Below are positions 17,240 through 17,327 of a stretch of DNA of 17,327 bases, piece after piece (position 1 is the first letter of the stretch; each line of letters begins with the position of its first letter). Position numbers and translations under genes: made by a program. The stretch spans positions 1-17,327 of the forward strand of contig CATYYP010000005.1 in assembly GCA_958415245.1 (NCBI GenBank). Direction: 5' to 3'. Source of the DNA: Schaalia odontolytica. Lineage in GTDB: Bacteria > Actinomycetota > Actinomycetes > Actinomycetales > Actinomycetaceae. Under the pieces are notes generated by a model. The model did not search any database, had not been told where the DNA came from, and saw only the letters and a list, made by a program, of their open reading frames with translations.

Positions 17240-17327
17240 TCACTCGCTGTCGCTCGCACTCCCCTGCGCACGCCCATCGGGCTCGACACCCAGCGTGGGG
17301 ACCGGAGCCACCGGGAACGACGAGGCC
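17240..17327 (-). CDS. C-terminal fragment of an unidentified protein
   Basis: A minus-strand frame enters from the right edge and ends with TGA at 17240-17242, giving about 28 residues that start ASSFPVAPVPTLGVEPDG. It has high GC at third codon positions, unlike the AT-richer sequence that follows the stop, which is why this frame is preferred over the two others open here. No family can be recognised from the tail. Confidence 0.4.
   Translation of the reverse strand, partial: ASSFPVAPVPTLGVEPDGRAQGSASDSE

Noticed and set aside
17086..17289. Full 67-codon minus-strand frame at the right edge
   Set aside because: Its first half overlaps the better-supported C-terminal frame ending at 17240 and crosses an AT-rich stretch; only the last 33 codons are kept as a doubtful small ORF.

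Overview
The window is high-GC actinobacterial DNA. The gene families point to Actinomycetaceae (Schaalia/Actinomyces-like): a choice-of-anchor M surface protein, a ClpB gene with a HAIR-type operator, a YbjN protein, a secreted multidomain GH20, and several promoters that place a TAnnnT -10 box directly before the start codon. The taxon is inferred from family content only. Most of the window is ordinary chromosomal core. The accessory content lies at the two ends and in the two large secreted or surface proteins.

Layout, left to right. Positions 1-34 hold the first 11 codons of a minus-strand gene that leaves the window; its N-terminus resembles DUF4143-type AAA ATPases. Upstream of it, at 106-210, is a symmetric array of six short units, three direct and three inverted, each set with an exact 19-bp period around a dyad at 158. 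Next come class II fructose-bisphosphate aldolase (372-1397, -) and a 1007-residue secreted GH20 (1522-4545, -) that looks like a lacto-N-biosidase rather than a plain hexosaminidase. A TrmH-type RNA methyltransferase (4764-5456, -) is divergent from a HAD-IIA phosphatase (5491-6312, +), which is followed by pyrE (6339-6908, +). A bidirectional terminator separates pyrE from an SDR oxidoreductase (6984-7772, -).

A 977-residue choice-of-anchor M surface protein (7854-10787, -) follows, with a Zur/Fur-like operator over its -10 box. It is divergent from exonuclease III (10927-11742, +). A second bidirectional terminator separates exonuclease III from a minus-strand block. In transcription order that block is a small ORF (16988-16890), YbjN (16880-16218), clpB (16097-13485), a TetR regulator (13409-12621) and a serine hydrolase overlapping it by 4 bp (12624-11821). 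The right edge probably carries the last codons of another minus-strand gene.

Functional links. The TetR and hydrolase genes form one operon, with a 17-bp dyad upstream that is probably the autoregulatory operator. ClpB is heat-shock controlled through a perfect 9-7-9 inverted repeat. The surface protein is probably a metal-starvation protein without its usual ABC transporter nearby. HAD-IIA and pyrE are co-transcribed. No mobile element, CRISPR array, tRNA or rRNA was recognised. The best candidates for something undescribed are the 19-bp-phased array beside the putative AAA ATPase, the lacto-N-biosidase-like GH20, and the orphan metal-regulated anchored protein.
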